DNA of 64,000 nt from Marinomonas communis (GTDB taxonomy: Bacteria > Pseudomonadota > Gammaproteobacteria > Pseudomonadales > Marinomonadaceae). The notes below the pieces were generated by a model. It was given only the letters and a program-made list of their open reading frames with translations, was not told where the DNA came from and ran no database searches. Numbering within the stretch: position 1 is the stretch's first letter; the number at the start of each line of letters is the position of its first letter. The translations under genes and the position numbers were made by a program. The stretch is from positions 1,019,228 through 1,083,227 of the forward strand of contig NZ_SNZA01000001.1 in NCBI RefSeq assembly GCF_004363305.1, read 5' to 3'. This document shows positions 47,446 to 55,725 of this stretch, piece after piece.

Positions 47446-48516
47446 TTATTTCAGGTCTGCATCGTATTCAGAGGCAATTTTTTGCTCAGCTTCCTTAGCA
47501 GCATCATTCAGTAGGTTGTACCATTTTTCACCGTCTTCAATGTTTTCTTGGAACCAAGTGTAAACAGGCTTAGCGGCTTCTGCGAACTGCTCTTTCTCTT
47601 CTGGAGATGGTACATACAACTCGCCACCAGCCTCAGCAAAGGCTTTGTATGCGGCAATGGATTTACGTTTTGGTGAAGCAAACGTGGCTTGCTGCAACGC
47701 AGAGAAACCATCAACCACGACACGACGCAACTCTTCTGGCATATCCATAAATACATCATTATTCATGTACCAAAGCGCTGACATGTAAGCGTGGCCATCA
47801 AGGGTCACGTACTTCAACCCGGCATCGGTGAACTTCATGCCCATGATGTCTGTGATACCGTTTTTGGAGCCTTCAACCACGCCCGTTTGGAATGATGTAA
47901 ACAGATCGCCCCATGGGATCGGTGTTGGGCTAGCGCCTAGTGAACGTACTAGCTCCTGCGGCAGGTCAGAAACGACCGTACGAATTTTTAGCCCTTCGAG
48001 ATCTTCTGGAGTTTTCACCGTATGCTGGGTGTTGGCAAAGTTGCGCCAGCCGCCAGTGTTACCAATCGTCATTAGACGAACTGTATCACCGGAGTCTTCA
48101 AGAATTTGGTTACGTAGTTCGCGGGCAAAGTCGCCAGTAAAGACTTCCTCTGCAACGCGGTCATCACGCAATACATACGGCAAGTCTAATACTTGAACGT
48201 AAGGGTACATTGCCGAAGCCCCACCAGATGTAGATATGTAAATGTCCACAGAACCGTATTCAACGGCTTCAAGACACTCGACACCATTACCGCAAAGCTG
48301 AGTCCCCATGTAAATGTCTACGGCTATTTTGCCGTTTGAATGAGATTCTACGAAGTCTTTAAAGACCACCAAGCCATCGTAGTCTTCATCGTTCTCGTTG
48401 GAGTTCGCCACAGCGCGCAGATTAAAATCCGCTGCCTGAGCTAGGCCACTTAACATGACTCCAGCACCGATTAACGTCGCGGCAACTACACTATTTATTT
48501 TTGTTTTCGTGAACAT
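47446..48516 (-). CDS. dctP: TRAP transporter substrate-binding protein (DctP family)
   Basis: This 356-residue periplasmic binding protein has a signal peptide (1-28, SGLAQA). DctP features: IAVDIYMGTQLCGNGVECLEAVEYGSVDI near residue 62, LEGLKIRTVVSDLPQELVRSLGASPTPIPWGDLFTSFQTGVVEGSKN near 168, with the Arg that usually clamps a carboxylate in KIRTV. A GAGGA site precedes the ATG. It is the third gene of a TRAP set with separate dctQ and dctM. The ligand is unknown. Confidence 0.93.
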   Translation of the reverse strand: MFTKTKINSVVAATLIGAGVMLSGLAQAADFNLRAVANSNENDEDYDGLVVFKDFVESHSNGKIAVDIYMGTQLCGNGVECLEAVEYGSVDIYISTSGGASAMYPYVQVLDLPYVLRDDRVAEEVFTGDFARELRNQILEDSGDTVRLMTIGNTGGWRNFANTQHTVKTPEDLEGLKIRTVVSDLPQELVRSLGASPTPIPWGDLFTSFQTGVVEGSKNGITDIMGMKFTDAGLKYVTLDGHAYMSALWYMNNDVFMDMPEELRRVVVDGFSALQQATFASPKRKSIAAYKAFAEAGGELYVPSPEEKEQFAEAAKPVYTWFQENIEDGEKWYNLLNDAAKEAEQKIASEYDADLK

Positions 48517-48555
48517 GTAACAGTCCTCATTAATGGTTTTGCTTTGCGTTTGCGC

Positions 48556-49848
48556 CTATCCAGCTACTAAGCCAAGCAACCTTGGCAAAGTCATGGATAG
48601 AGATGGGAAAAAGGTAACTAAGAAGATCACTAAAACCTCTACCGCCAAAAATGGCAGAATGGCTTTAGAGATCGTTTCGATGCGCTCACCAGAGACACTG
48701 GAAGCAACGAATAACACTAAGCCCATGGGCGGAGTTGCCAAGCCAACAGTCAAGTTGACACTCATGATGATGGCGAAGTGCACTGGATCGATGCCTAAAT
48801 TGATAAAGATTGGTCCTAAGATTGGCCCAAGGATGATAATGGCCGGACCAGCATCTAGGAACATACCGACAATAAACAGAAGTAGATTAATCAAGAACAG
48901 CAACATCAGTGGGTTTTCACTGATGGTCAGTACCCAGTCAGCCAAGATTTCAGCGCTGTGAGACAGACTTACCACTGTTTTGAAAGCAATAGCGGAGCCG
49001 ACTAGTAACAGCACCACAGCCGACGCCTGCGCTCCCTTGATAAAAATGTCTGGTAGGTCGCTCAATTTAACCGTTTTCATTACCCAAACACTAATAATCA
49101 AGGCGTAGGCTGTCGCAATCGCAGACGCTTCCGTTGGCGTAAAAATACCACCGATGATACCGCCTAAAATGATTACTGGAGCAAATAATGGAAAGATGGC
49201 ATTGCGCGTTGCCGTACCACGCTGCTGCCAAGTCGATTTAGGCCCAGCGACAGGGAAATCATATTTCTTTGCCATTAAGGCAATCATGATCATCAAACCG
49301 CCACCGATCAAAATACCTGGCACAATGCCTGCTGCAAACAAGGCTGCGACGGACACTTCCATGGTGTAAGCATAGATAATCATAATGCCAGATGGCGGAA
49401 TAATAGGACCAATTACCGAAGATGCCGCAGTAATCGCAGTGGCAAATTTACGGCTATAGCCATTCTTCTCCATAGCAGGGATCATCATAGAGCCAATGGC
49501 TGAAGTATCCGCTACTGCTGACCCTGACAATCCGGCAAACAGCATACTGGAGAGAACGTTTACATGAGCCAAACCACCACGTACATGGCCAATAAAGGCT
49601 TGTGAAAACTGCACTAAGTTCATGGTAATGCCGCCACGGTTCATTAACTCGCCGGCTAGCATGAAGAATGGAATCGCCATCAAAGGAAAAGAGTCTATGC
49701 CGTTATAGATATTACGAAACAGCAAAGAGATATCTCGTTCCATGCCTGTCATATATAGCATGGCCCCCGGTGCTGCCAACATGGCAAAAAACACTGGCAT
49801 ACCAATTAACAGCAAGACTAAAAATAAAGGTAAAAACAGAGCTAACAT
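48556..49848 (-). CDS. dctM: TRAP transporter large permease (DctM family)
   Basis: This 430-residue integral membrane protein has about twelve hydrophobic segments. DctM signatures: AIPFFMLAGELMNRGGI near 57, SGSAVADTSAIGSMMIPAMEKNGY near 111, GPIIPPSGIMIIYAY, and GLATPPMGLVLFVASSV near 375. It forms the Na+-coupled transport channel with DctQ. It follows dctQ after 56 bases. Confidence 0.93.
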   Translation of the reverse strand: MLALFLPLFLVLLLIGMPVFFAMLAAPGAMLYMTGMERDISLLFRNIYNGIDSFPLMAIPFFMLAGELMNRGGITMNLVQFSQAFIGHVRGGLAHVNVLSSMLFAGLSGSAVADTSAIGSMMIPAMEKNGYSRKFATAITAASSVIGPIIPPSGIMIIYAYTMEVSVAALFAAGIVPGILIGGGLMIMIALMAKKYDFPVAGPKSTWQQRGTATRNAIFPLFAPVIILGGIIGGIFTPTEASAIATAYALIISVWVMKTVKLSDLPDIFIKGAQASAVVLLLVGSAIAFKTVVSLSHSAEILADWVLTISENPLMLLFLINLLLFIVGMFLDAGPAIIILGPILGPIFINLGIDPVHFAIIMSVNLTVGLATPPMGLVLFVASSVSGERIETISKAILPFLAVEVLVIFLVTFFPSLSMTLPRLLGLVAG

Positions 49849-49904
49849 AATGTGCGTCTCTTGTTATTGTTGTTCTCTATAAGCACCGTCAAGCGGTCAC
49901 TGTG

Positions 49905-50456
49905 TTATTCAGCTGGGGCGTCAGCGCGAACTTCGGTGCTCAGGGCCAACTGCTTTTGTCCCAATAGGCAACCCAATTCCCGTAAACACAGCTCAATGTT
50001 CGCCAGAAGCATAGTGAAAAAGCACACAGGCATCGCAAGGTAGATCCAAGCTCGGGAAATATGAATCGATGCGGCTCTTGAACGAAAGCCTCGGTCAAAG
50101 AAGTCGATACCAAGTACCGTCAACTTCACCAATACAGCGCCTGCAACCAGCAGCAAGACTAACTTAAGTAGACTTGATGCTCGTTCTGGTAAAGCACTCA
50201 AGAACATATCAATCGCCACAAATGAACCCCGCCTATAGGCTTCACCTGCCACCATGGCCATCATCCAAATCATTAATGCGCGGGCCGCTTCTTCAGGCCA
50301 TGGCAAGGCGTTACCTAATACATAGCGGCAGAAGACTTGTAATAAGATGACGCTGATCATCAATGCAACCAGCACCCAAGCAATGTTGCGACCAATGCGA
50401 TTCAGCAACAAATTAATGGTGGTAAAGCAGGACACCAGCATTCCTAGAATGGCCAT
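49905..50456 (-). CDS. dctQ: TRAP transporter small permease (DctQ family)
   Basis: This 183-residue protein with four hydrophobic segments has the DctQ motif FCRYVLGNALPWPEEAARALMIWMMAMVAGEAYRRGSFVAIDMF near residue 48. It is the accessory membrane subunit of the tripartite transporter. GAGGGAG precedes the ATG. It lies between the aldo/keto reductase gene and dctM. Confidence 0.9.
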   Translation of the reverse strand: MAILGMLVSCFTTINLLLNRIGRNIAWVLVALMISVILLQVFCRYVLGNALPWPEEAARALMIWMMAMVAGEAYRRGSFVAIDMFLSALPERASSLLKLVLLLVAGAVLVKLTVLGIDFFDRGFRSRAASIHISRAWIYLAMPVCFFTMLLANIELCLRELGCLLGQKQLALSTEVRADAPAE

Positions 50457-50520
50457 GTGTTACTCCCTCAAAAACCTATTGTTATTGTTATCGTGTCTAA
50501 CTGTTTAAGAGCTTCCCTGC

Positions 50521-51423
50521 TTAAGGGACTTCCTGGCCCGCCGCCGCGGTCCAAAGCTCAAACCAAGTTTCACGATCAATTTGGATATCTAAAATATTAG
50601 AAAGGTCTTTGATTCGATCTGGATTATTGGTTCCCACTACAGGCAAAATATTCGCAGGATGTGCTAACAACCAAGCAAGCGCAACATGATCAGAAGAAGT
50701 TCCCTGCTCTTTTGCTAAACGCTCAAATAACGGAGCCAAGCGACGAGTCTCAGGGGTATCACTAAACAAATCACCGCCACCTAAAGGTGACCAAGCCATC
50801 GGCGTAAGTTGATCCAACTGCATAGCACTCAAGCTACCATTGGAAAAGGCATCACGGTGAAGCAAGCTCATTTCCACTTGGTTGGCAACCAGAGGATGAC
50901 GCATGTTGGCTTGCAGTAAACGCCAGTCCCATACTTCAAAGTTAGAAACACCGACAGCACGTACTTTACCGCTATCGATTAGCGCATCTAATGCTGCGCC
51001 GGTTTCAGCGGCATTCATTAAAGGATCGGGGCGGTGGATTAATAACAAATCTAGGTAATCCGTGTGTAAGTTGTTAAGGCTCTGCTCAACACTAGCGGTT
51101 ACATATGCAGCACTGGTGTCATAGAACTTCACACGACGATCTGGGAATTTTTCAGACATCAGAGCGATGTCACATTTTGAGATAAGTTGCATCTTAGGAC
51201 GCAAACTAGGGTCTTGGGCTAAGGCTTTTCCGAATAGCATCTCGCATTCGTAGTCGCCGTAAATATCAGCGTGGTCAAAGGTAGTAATCCCCTGCTCAAG
51301 GCACAGGTCAATTTTCTGTCTGACGTGGGTCAGAGACACATCAAAAGCGTCTGCTAAACGCCAAACACCGTACACTAGACGGCTGAATTGTAGGTCAGAC
51401 TTGCCAATTTGAACCATTCGCAT
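50521..51423 (-). CDS. Aldo/keto reductase (YdhF-like)
   Basis: This 300-residue NAD(P)H-dependent oxidoreductase has an aldo/keto reductase barrel. The catalytic Asp/Tyr are in TTFDHADIYGDYECE near residue 50, the Lys is in LISKCDIA and the His in LDLLLIHRPDPL near 129. VGVSNFEVWDW and LPVVGTNNPDRIKDL near the C-terminus bind cofactor. It is closest in pattern to E. coli YdhF. As the first gene of the TRAP unit it is probably used on the imported compound or on an aldehyde made from it. Confidence 0.88.
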   Translation of the reverse strand: MRMVQIGKSDLQFSRLVYGVWRLADAFDVSLTHVRQKIDLCLEQGITTFDHADIYGDYECEMLFGKALAQDPSLRPKMQLISKCDIALMSEKFPDRRVKFYDTSAAYVTASVEQSLNNLHTDYLDLLLIHRPDPLMNAAETGAALDALIDSGKVRAVGVSNFEVWDWRLLQANMRHPLVANQVEMSLLHRDAFSNGSLSAMQLDQLTPMAWSPLGGGDLFSDTPETRRLAPLFERLAKEQGTSSDHVALAWLLAHPANILPVVGTNNPDRIKDLSNILDIQIDRETWFELWTAAAGQEVP

Positions 51424-51574
51424 TGTTTTCTCTCTCCGAATTTTGAGCGTTCCTGGCTTCCTGTGGACGCTCAGAATTTTGTTTTTGTTTTATGCTCCTC
51501 GCTTTGGGTCAGATCAAATCGATACCATCACGAGAGGTTGTATATTTACCCTAACAGTGTATTCTTGTGATGTA

Positions 51575-51594
51575 AATCAATAGTGAATGAATTT
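51575..51594. promoter_or_regulatory. Shared 20-bp operator-like site, copy in the reductase/gntR gap
   Basis: The minus strand reads AAATTCATTCACTATTGATT, identical to two copies upstream of the dioxygenase gene at 53682 and 53733. It lies 152 bases before the aldo/keto reductase and 151 before gntR, so it could control either or both. Nothing else is evident in the 321-base gap. Confidence 0.65.
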
Positions 51595-51744
51595 TCCTAA
51601 AAAGTTCTTTTTCCCTCCTAAACCATGGTTGGTTTGGTGGGCGAATACTCTGCCAAGTCAGTCACTTAGGGCTCTTTAGCTACTTACAATTGCCCATTTG
51701 ACTTGTAAGATAGGGATACATATTGCGCAGGTTTAGGTGAAAAA

Positions 51745-52461
51745 GTGGAAAAGAAAAACAAGACAAAACAGCTACCGCTCTATATCCAGATTAGCGAATT
51801 ATTAAATCGCGAAATTGCAGCAGGACATTGGTTACCCGGAGATCGGTTACCCATAGAAGCAGAGCTTGCTGCCAAGCTGGGCGTGGCGATTGGCACTCTT
51901 CGTAAAGCCCTTAAAAAGCTTGAAGAAGATGGTTTTTTAGAACGCCGCCAAGGCTCTGGAAATTATGTGAAGCGTGCGCCAGGTGGCCGTGCTATTTACC
52001 AATTTTTCCATTTGGAAACTCTGGAAGGTGGTGGAGTACCGACGGCTGATATTTTGTCTGTCACGATTGATGACGATGAGTTTGTGAAACGACAGTTAAA
52101 CATTGAAGCAGACGGCAAGCTATGGTGTATCAAACGTGCTCGTTATCTTAATCGCGAACTTGTTGCTATGGAGCAGATTTGGTTCAAACACGCCCATGCA
52201 CCAACTCTAAAACCAAAAGATTTACACGAATCGCTGTACCTCCATTATCGAGACAACTTTTCTTTTTGGATTAGTCGAGTGGAAGACGAAGTCGATTGTG
52301 CCCCCGCACCCAAATGGGTGACGGACAACCTGGAGTTAGCTCCAGAAACAACAATGCCAAAGGTGTATCGTAGAAGTTGGTCAAACGAAGGCAATATCGA
52401 AGAGTTTTCGTTTACATGGTATGACCCAGCCAAGTGTCGTTACGTTGCCCGGTGGCACTAA
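51745..52461 (+). CDS. GntR-family regulator (HutC/FadR-type with UTRA domain)
   Basis: This 238-residue regulator has an N-terminal winged helix (PLYIQISELLNREIAAGHWLPGDRLPIEAELAAKLGVAIGTLRKALKKLEEDGFLERRQGSGNYV, 11-75) and a UTRA effector domain. The start is a GTG at 51745 with AGGTGA upstream. It is divergent from the aldo/keto reductase-TRAP unit and followed by the Gfo/Idh/MocA gene. It is the most likely protein to bind the 20-bp repeats found in both control regions. Confidence 0.88.
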   Translation: MEKKNKTKQLPLYIQISELLNREIAAGHWLPGDRLPIEAELAAKLGVAIGTLRKALKKLEEDGFLERRQGSGNYVKRAPGGRAIYQFFHLETLEGGGVPTADILSVTIDDDEFVKRQLNIEADGKLWCIKRARYLNRELVAMEQIWFKHAHAPTLKPKDLHESLYLHYRDNFSFWISRVEDEVDCAPAPKWVTDNLELAPETTMPKVYRRSWSNEGNIEEFSFTWYDPAKCRYVARWH

Positions 52462-52489
52462 CATTCAATAAAAGCAAGAGGTTAGAAAA

Positions 52490-53614
52490 ATGGGGAATTC
52501 CGTTCGATATGGCATCCTAGGTTGCGGAATGATGGGGCAAGAACACCTCAGAAACTTGGCTTTGATCGATGGCGCACAAGTCGTCGCGATCACTGAACCC
52601 AATCAAGCTATGCAGAGCCGTTGCAGAGAGCTAGTGCCTGACGCACAATTTTTCGACACACTGGATGATATGCTGAATGCCGACCTCGGCCTTGAAGCAC
52701 TGGTCATCGCTACGCCAAACTATCAACACGCGGAGCAACTGATAGAGCTATTTGAGCGCACCACCCTACCGATCTTAGTAGAAAAACCGGTGGTCAGTGA
52801 TATCGCCCAAGTAGCCAAAATCCGTGATGCCGCGGCGAAGCACCCCGCTCCGGTTTGGGTCGCTATGGAATACCGCTACATGCCACCAGTAGCTCAATTT
52901 CGCAAACAGCTTTTAGATGGCGACATTGGTGCCCTAAAGATGTTGAACATCCGCGAACACCGTTTCCCATTTCTTGAAAAAGTAAACGATTGGAACCGTT
53001 TCAATCGTCAAACCGGCGGTACACTGGTCGAAAAATGCTGCCACTTTTTCGATCTAATGCGCCTTTTGATGCAGGGCGAAGTGAAGCGCGTATATGCTTC
53101 CACAGGACAAGATTGCAACCATCTAGAAGAACGCTACGACGGTGAAATGCCAGACATCATCGATAACGCGTTTGTCGTGGTAGATTTTGAAGACGGACAG
53201 CGCGCTTGCCTAGATCTAAATATGTTTGCAGAAGGCTCACGCTACCAAGAAGAAATCTGTGCTATTGGCCCTAAAGCCAAACTTGAGTGCTTCGTACCAG
53301 GCCCTGGACGTTTCTGGCCGACTGAAACGCTCGGCGCAGCTCCCATTCCGAAAGTGGTTCTTAGCCCACGTGATCCAAAAGGCCCAATCGAGTCTGACAT
53401 ACCTGTGGATCCAGCTTTACTGGATGCCGGTGATCATAATGGCTCAACTTTTTACCAACACCTTGGCTTTTTCAAAGCCATCACAGAAAACGCTCCTGTA
53501 GACGTGACAGTGGAAGATGGCTTGAAAGCTGTCGTGATAGGCTTAGCCGCTCAACACTCTGCACAAACTGGCCAAGCCGTCACAATAACGGACTCTGGCT
53601 ACGCTTTCGCGTAA
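52490..53614 (+). CDS. Gfo/Idh/MocA-family NAD(P)-dependent protein
   Basis: This 374-residue protein has an N-terminal Rossmann fold (YGILGCGMMGQEHLRNL, 7-23) and the family EKPVVSD motif near 98. The catalytic-region stretch is GGTLVEKCCHFFDLMRLLM near 179. It acts on sugars, inositols or sugar-like compounds. Some NAD-dependent sulfoquinovosidases (GH188) share this fold, which is relevant given the possible sulfonate setting, but I see no decisive motif. It lies 28 bases after gntR and is probably cotranscribed. Confidence 0.85.
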   Translation: MGNSVRYGILGCGMMGQEHLRNLALIDGAQVVAITEPNQAMQSRCRELVPDAQFFDTLDDMLNADLGLEALVIATPNYQHAEQLIELFERTTLPILVEKPVVSDIAQVAKIRDAAAKHPAPVWVAMEYRYMPPVAQFRKQLLDGDIGALKMLNIREHRFPFLEKVNDWNRFNRQTGGTLVEKCCHFFDLMRLLMQGEVKRVYASTGQDCNHLEERYDGEMPDIIDNAFVVVDFEDGQRACLDLNMFAEGSRYQEEICAIGPKAKLECFVPGPGRFWPTETLGAAPIPKVVLSPRDPKGPIESDIPVDPALLDAGDHNGSTFYQHLGFFKAITENAPVDVTVEDGLKAVVIGLAAQHSAQTGQAVTITDSGYAFA

Positions 53615-53642
53615 ATTAATTACAGAAAATAAAACTAAGTAA

Positions 53643-53658
53643 ATCAATAGCTAATGAT
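53643..53658. promoter_or_regulatory. Degenerate copy of the shared operator
   Basis: AATCAATAGCTAATGA matches 14 of 16 bases of the inverted form of the shared 20-bp site (AATCAATAGTGAATGA). It lies 24 bases upstream of the next perfect copy. Confidence 0.4.
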
Positions 53659-53681
53659 CAAGTAAGGCGTTTCTTACAAAA

Positions 53682-53701
53682 AATTCATTCACTATTGATT
53701 T
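53682..53701. promoter_or_regulatory. Shared 20-bp operator-like site upstream of the dioxygenase, copy 1
   Basis: AAATTCATTCACTATTGATT is identical to 53733-53752 and to the reverse complement of 51575-51594. The two copies here are 51 bases apart, about five helical turns, which suits cooperative binding on one DNA face. Confidence 0.65.
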
Positions 53702-53732
53702 ACTTTTTAGATTCACGTGATTAGAGTTAATT

Positions 53733-53776
53733 AAATTCATTCACTATTGATTCATATCAATAAATGAATCCCTAAC
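53733..53776. promoter_or_regulatory. Shared operator, copy 2, with an added inverted half
   Basis: The 20-bp site at 53733-53752 is followed by ATATCAATAAATGAAT, which is inverted relative to its ATTCATT and ATTGAT halves. Together they form a larger dyad ending about 30 bases before the dioxygenase start, where a repressor would block transcription. Confidence 0.6.
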
Positions 53777-53804
53777 AACACGATGACCTAAATCGGGAGT
53801 AAAT

Positions 53805-54785
53805 ATGAGTGTGGTAATTTCCAAACTAGAAGAACAAAAACAAGTAAATGGGTTGGATTTTCCATTGCTGGTAACGCCTCACAACTCGGACGTTCAAAGC
53901 AATAAGATGGACTTTTTCAATTGGGTAGAAGGCAACAAAGCAGAACTTCATGATCTGTTGATCAAACACGGTGCCGTATTATTTCGGGGCTTCCCGGTCG
54001 AAAACTCAGACGAGTTCGAAAAGATGCTCGACCAAACAGACTACCAAAACATGCCTTATGTAGGTGGCGCCGCCCCTCGTGCACAGGTAACGGCTTCACG
54101 TATCGTGACCGCTAATGAGTCCCCAGCATCAGAAAAAATTCCGTTTCACCACGAAATGGCGCAAGTACCAACACCTCCGGGTTATATCTTCTTTTATTGT
54201 GAAACCTCCGCTGCCAAAGGTGGCGCGACCTCCATTCTTCACTCAGGCGAAATCTGCAAAAAATTCTTTGAAATCGCTCCTGACTTCGCCAAAAAAGTTG
54301 AAGAGCAAGGGGTTCGCTATGTACGAGTGATGCCTGAAGTGACGGACAACACATCTGCAATTGGCCGCTCTTGGAAAGACACTTTTCATGTACAAACCCG
54401 TGAGGAAGCAGAAGAAAAAATGCGCGAAGCGGGCATGAATTGGGAATGGCTAGAAAACGGTGATGTACGCACAGAAACTCGCGTGCTACCAGGTATTCGC
54501 TTCGATGATGAAACTCAGCAAAAAACTTTCTTTAACTCTATTGTTGCTGTGTTCACAGGCTGGAATGATTCTCGCAACCAAGGGGAAAAAGCGGTCACGA
54601 CAGCAGATGGGGAGCCAATGGATGCCATGGCACTTGAACAACTCGTTGAGGCCATGGATGAGCTGTGCGTAAACTTTAAATGGCAAGCTGGCGATGTATT
54701 ATGGATCAATAACCATACTGTTTTACATGCACGTCAACCATTTGAAGGCGAACGCCGCATTCTTGCCTCTATTTCTTTCAAGTAA
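53805..54785 (+). CDS. TauD/TfdA-family Fe(II)/2-oxoglutarate dioxygenase
   Basis: This 326-residue oxygenase has the metal-binding H-x-E in PFHHEMAQ (H115, E117), the distal His in NNHTVLHARQPF near 306, and the 2-oxoglutarate-binding Arg in EGERRILASISF. The HxE form and the AVLFRGF start are closer to SyrP/clavaminate synthase-like members than to TauD itself, which uses HxD. It would hydroxylate a substrate with loss of CO2 from 2-oxoglutarate; on a sulfonate this releases sulfite. GGGAG precedes the ATG. It shares operators with the neighbouring TRAP unit. The substrate is unknown. Confidence 0.85.
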   Translation: MSVVISKLEEQKQVNGLDFPLLVTPHNSDVQSNKMDFFNWVEGNKAELHDLLIKHGAVLFRGFPVENSDEFEKMLDQTDYQNMPYVGGAAPRAQVTASRIVTANESPASEKIPFHHEMAQVPTPPGYIFFYCETSAAKGGATSILHSGEICKKFFEIAPDFAKKVEEQGVRYVRVMPEVTDNTSAIGRSWKDTFHVQTREEAEEKMREAGMNWEWLENGDVRTETRVLPGIRFDDETQQKTFFNSIVAVFTGWNDSRNQGEKAVTTADGEPMDAMALEQLVEAMDELCVNFKWQAGDVLWINNHTVLHARQPFEGERRILASISFK

Positions 54786-54792
54786 AGTCATT

Positions 54793-54820
54793 AAAGGCGC
54801 TTGTGCAGTCAAGCGCCTTT
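54793..54820. terminator. Terminator between the dioxygenase and lipoprotein genes
   Basis: AAAGGCGCTTG and CAAGCGCCTTT form an 11-bp perfect stem with a 6-base loop between convergent genes. The flanking A/T bases give short T-runs on both strands. Confidence 0.75.
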
Positions 54821-54837
54821 CTAAACTCTTAACATCA

Positions 54838-55344
54838 TCAATGACTTACGTAAGGCGATGGCACAATTGGACAGTTCACCACGACGTTAGTCCGTTCGAT
54901 GTTCACTAGGCCTTTTGCTTCCGCATCCAGCAATGCTTCTTCTGATTTGAGTTCGTAGGCTTCATCAGGATTCACCCATTTCACCCAGTACATTAGCCAA
55001 AGTGGCGAATAGGCGGTATCAGTGCTTTGATAGCCCACTGGCGTAGGTGCCGAGGGGAAAATATTTCTCTGTTCACCATTGGGAAAGCCGTAAACGCGCT
55101 CAAGCACTGTCTTTTGACGAGGCGGTTTGGGGTAATTTGGGATAGCATCACGTAAGCGTGGCACATAGTTGGCGCCCATCTCTTTTGCCATGTCCTGATC
55201 AGACACATCCGTTGTCACGTAGTAGACTAGGTCATTATTGAACCAAGCGCTTTGTAGTGGCAGTGACACTTGTTTGGTCGAGTTGGTGGCGCACCCCGTT
55301 AGACCAATCATTAACAAAATTCCCAGCACCCCTCGGACAGTCAT
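54838..55344 (-). CDS. Hypothetical lipoprotein
   Basis: This 168-residue protein begins with a lipoprotein signal (GILLMIGLTGCATNS, Cys 18) and a strong AAAGGAGG ribosome site. The mature part contains LQSAWFNNDLVYYVTTDVSDQDMAKEMGANYVPRLRDA and YSPLWLMYWVKWVN, a pattern I associate with uncharacterised lipoproteins of marine gammaproteobacteria. It is soluble apart from the anchor. It is followed upstream on the same strand by an ABM-domain gene; a shared function is not evident. Confidence 0.7.
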   Translation of the reverse strand: MTVRGVLGILLMIGLTGCATNSTKQVSLPLQSAWFNNDLVYYVTTDVSDQDMAKEMGANYVPRLRDAIPNYPKPPRQKTVLERVYGFPNGEQRNIFPSAPTPVGYQSTDTAYSPLWLMYWVKWVNPDEAYELKSEEALLDAEAKGLVNIERTNVVVNCPIVPSPYVSH

Positions 55345-55384
55345 TTCCTTCGCCTCCTTTTATAATTTCATGTCCTATGAGTCT

Positions 55385-55684
55385 TTACTTAGAGATAAAG
55401 TTCCCAAGCTCTTCATAGACATTGACTGACACCAAGGTGGCCAATTTGCTCATGCGCAAAATTTCAGGAGGATTATCACTGGACCAGAAACTACGCCAAT
55501 CTTCCGTTGTGTTCCAACGAGCAATGGTAAGTAGGTGATTCATTTTACTTTCATGTTGCAACAACACGCTGCCGTGGGCACCAGCATACATTTCTCGGAC
55601 CAAGCCTGTCGTTTGCTGCCAAGCATCACAAAACTCTGATAGATGCTCTGGGCTGACGTGCCACTCATAAACCACTCGAATCAT
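55385..55684 (-). CDS. Antibiotic biosynthesis monooxygenase (ABM) domain protein
   Basis: This 99-residue ferredoxin-like fold protein of the ABM/YgiN type has IRVVYEWHVSPEHLSEFCDAWQQTT, then HGSVLLQHES, then ARWNTTEDWRSFW. Such proteins are small cofactor-free oxygenases or stress-linked quinol monooxygenases. I start at the ATG at 55684 with AAGGAGA upstream; the frame extends eight residues further without a better site. It lies 41 bases after the sigma-54 activator gene in the same direction. Confidence 0.75.
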   Translation of the reverse strand: MIRVVYEWHVSPEHLSEFCDAWQQTTGLVREMYAGAHGSVLLQHESKMNHLLTIARWNTTEDWRSFWSSDNPPEILRMSKLATLVSVNVYEELGNFISK

Positions 55685-55725
55685 TGCGCTCTCCTTAAGA
55701 TGAAACAAATCACTACGTTATAGAA

